6,630 nucleotides of DNA. It comes from Acidobacteriota bacterium (GTDB lineage: Bacteria; Acidobacteriota; Polarisedimenticolia; Polarisedimenticolales; Polarisedimenticolaceae). The stretch covers positions 1 through 6,630 of the forward strand of contig WVWW01000123.1 in NCBI GenBank assembly GCA_011773795.1, read 5' to 3'. The first letter of the stretch is position 1. Each line of letters begins with the position of its first letter. Both the position numbers and the translations under genes were made by a program. A model generated the notes under the pieces. That model searched no databases, was not told the origin of the DNA, and saw only the letters and a list, made by a program, of their open reading frames with translations. Positions 6,556 through 6,630 of the stretch are shown in pieces.

Positions 6556-6630
6556 TCTTCGCGAGGCATCCCGACAATCCGATCCTGACCCGGGAATCGA
6601 TCCCGGCCGCGTCCCCGGTGACCGACCCGA
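6552..6630 (+). CDS. N-terminus of a probable GH130 glycoside phosphorylase/hydrolase (3'-truncated)
   Basis: A frame starts at GTG 6552, in a GTGA overlap with the symporter stop, and stays open to the window edge (26 codons, then one base). It reads MIFARHPDNPILTRESIPAA and then SPVTDP. The 'R.P.NPILT...IP' opening is the typical N-terminus of GH130 enzymes, such as beta-1,4-mannosyl-oligosaccharide phosphorylases, where it precedes a conserved 'VFNPGA' segment that would lie just past the edge. These are soluble five-bladed propeller enzymes, and no export signal is seen, so a cytoplasmic enzyme acting on imported saccharide is expected. The same four-base overlap as at the previous junction supports it being a real, co-transcribed gene. 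The catalytic part is not in the window, so the identification rests on one short motif plus context. Confidence 0.7.
   Translation, partial: MIFARHPDNPILTRESIPAASPVTDP

Overview
The window is high-GC bacterial DNA, very densely coding, with GTG and TTG starts, four-base stop/start overlaps and two secreted or lipoprotein-type products. This points to a high-GC Gram-negative-type bacterium, perhaps a myxobacterial or other deltaproteobacterial relative, or an uncultured soil or marine lineage. The phylum cannot be fixed from the sequence. No rRNA, tRNA, CRISPR array, insertion sequence or phage gene is visible.

Layout: (1) 1-489 (+) is the C-terminal part of a toastrack-like beta-repeat protein. 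(2) 503-1798 (-) is a PQQ-like beta-propeller with a lipoprotein-type signal, convergent with the first gene. (3) 1894-3120 (+) is a PLP-dependent class V aminotransferase-fold protein of the 'cysteine desulfurase-like' (VC1184-type) subfamily, divergent from the propeller gene. (4) 3117-3725 (-) is a protein of unknown function with a two-CxxC zinc ribbon; its stop codon overlaps that of gene 3 inside one CTAG. (5-7) 3833-6630 (+) is a tightly packed operon: a secreted CBM9-like carbohydrate-binding protein, an SSS-family sodium:solute symporter, and the first 26 codons of what looks like a GH130 glycoside phosphorylase/hydrolase, cut by the window edge. Both junctions in this operon are GTGA overlaps.

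Functionally, genes 5-7 read as a glycan-use cassette: an exported glycan-binding domain, a sodium-coupled importer, and a cytoplasmic GH130 enzyme that could split the imported saccharide, probably a mannoside if GH130 is right. Genes 1-4 show no obvious link to it or to each other; their arrangement is convergent/divergent and looks like ordinary chromosomal housekeeping or accessory sequence.

No clearly new multi-gene system is evident. The items most worth a second look are the CBM9-SSS-GH130 cassette, the uncharacterised zinc-ribbon protein, and the desulfurase-like enzyme that has Tyr where SufS-type enzymes have the catalytic Cys.
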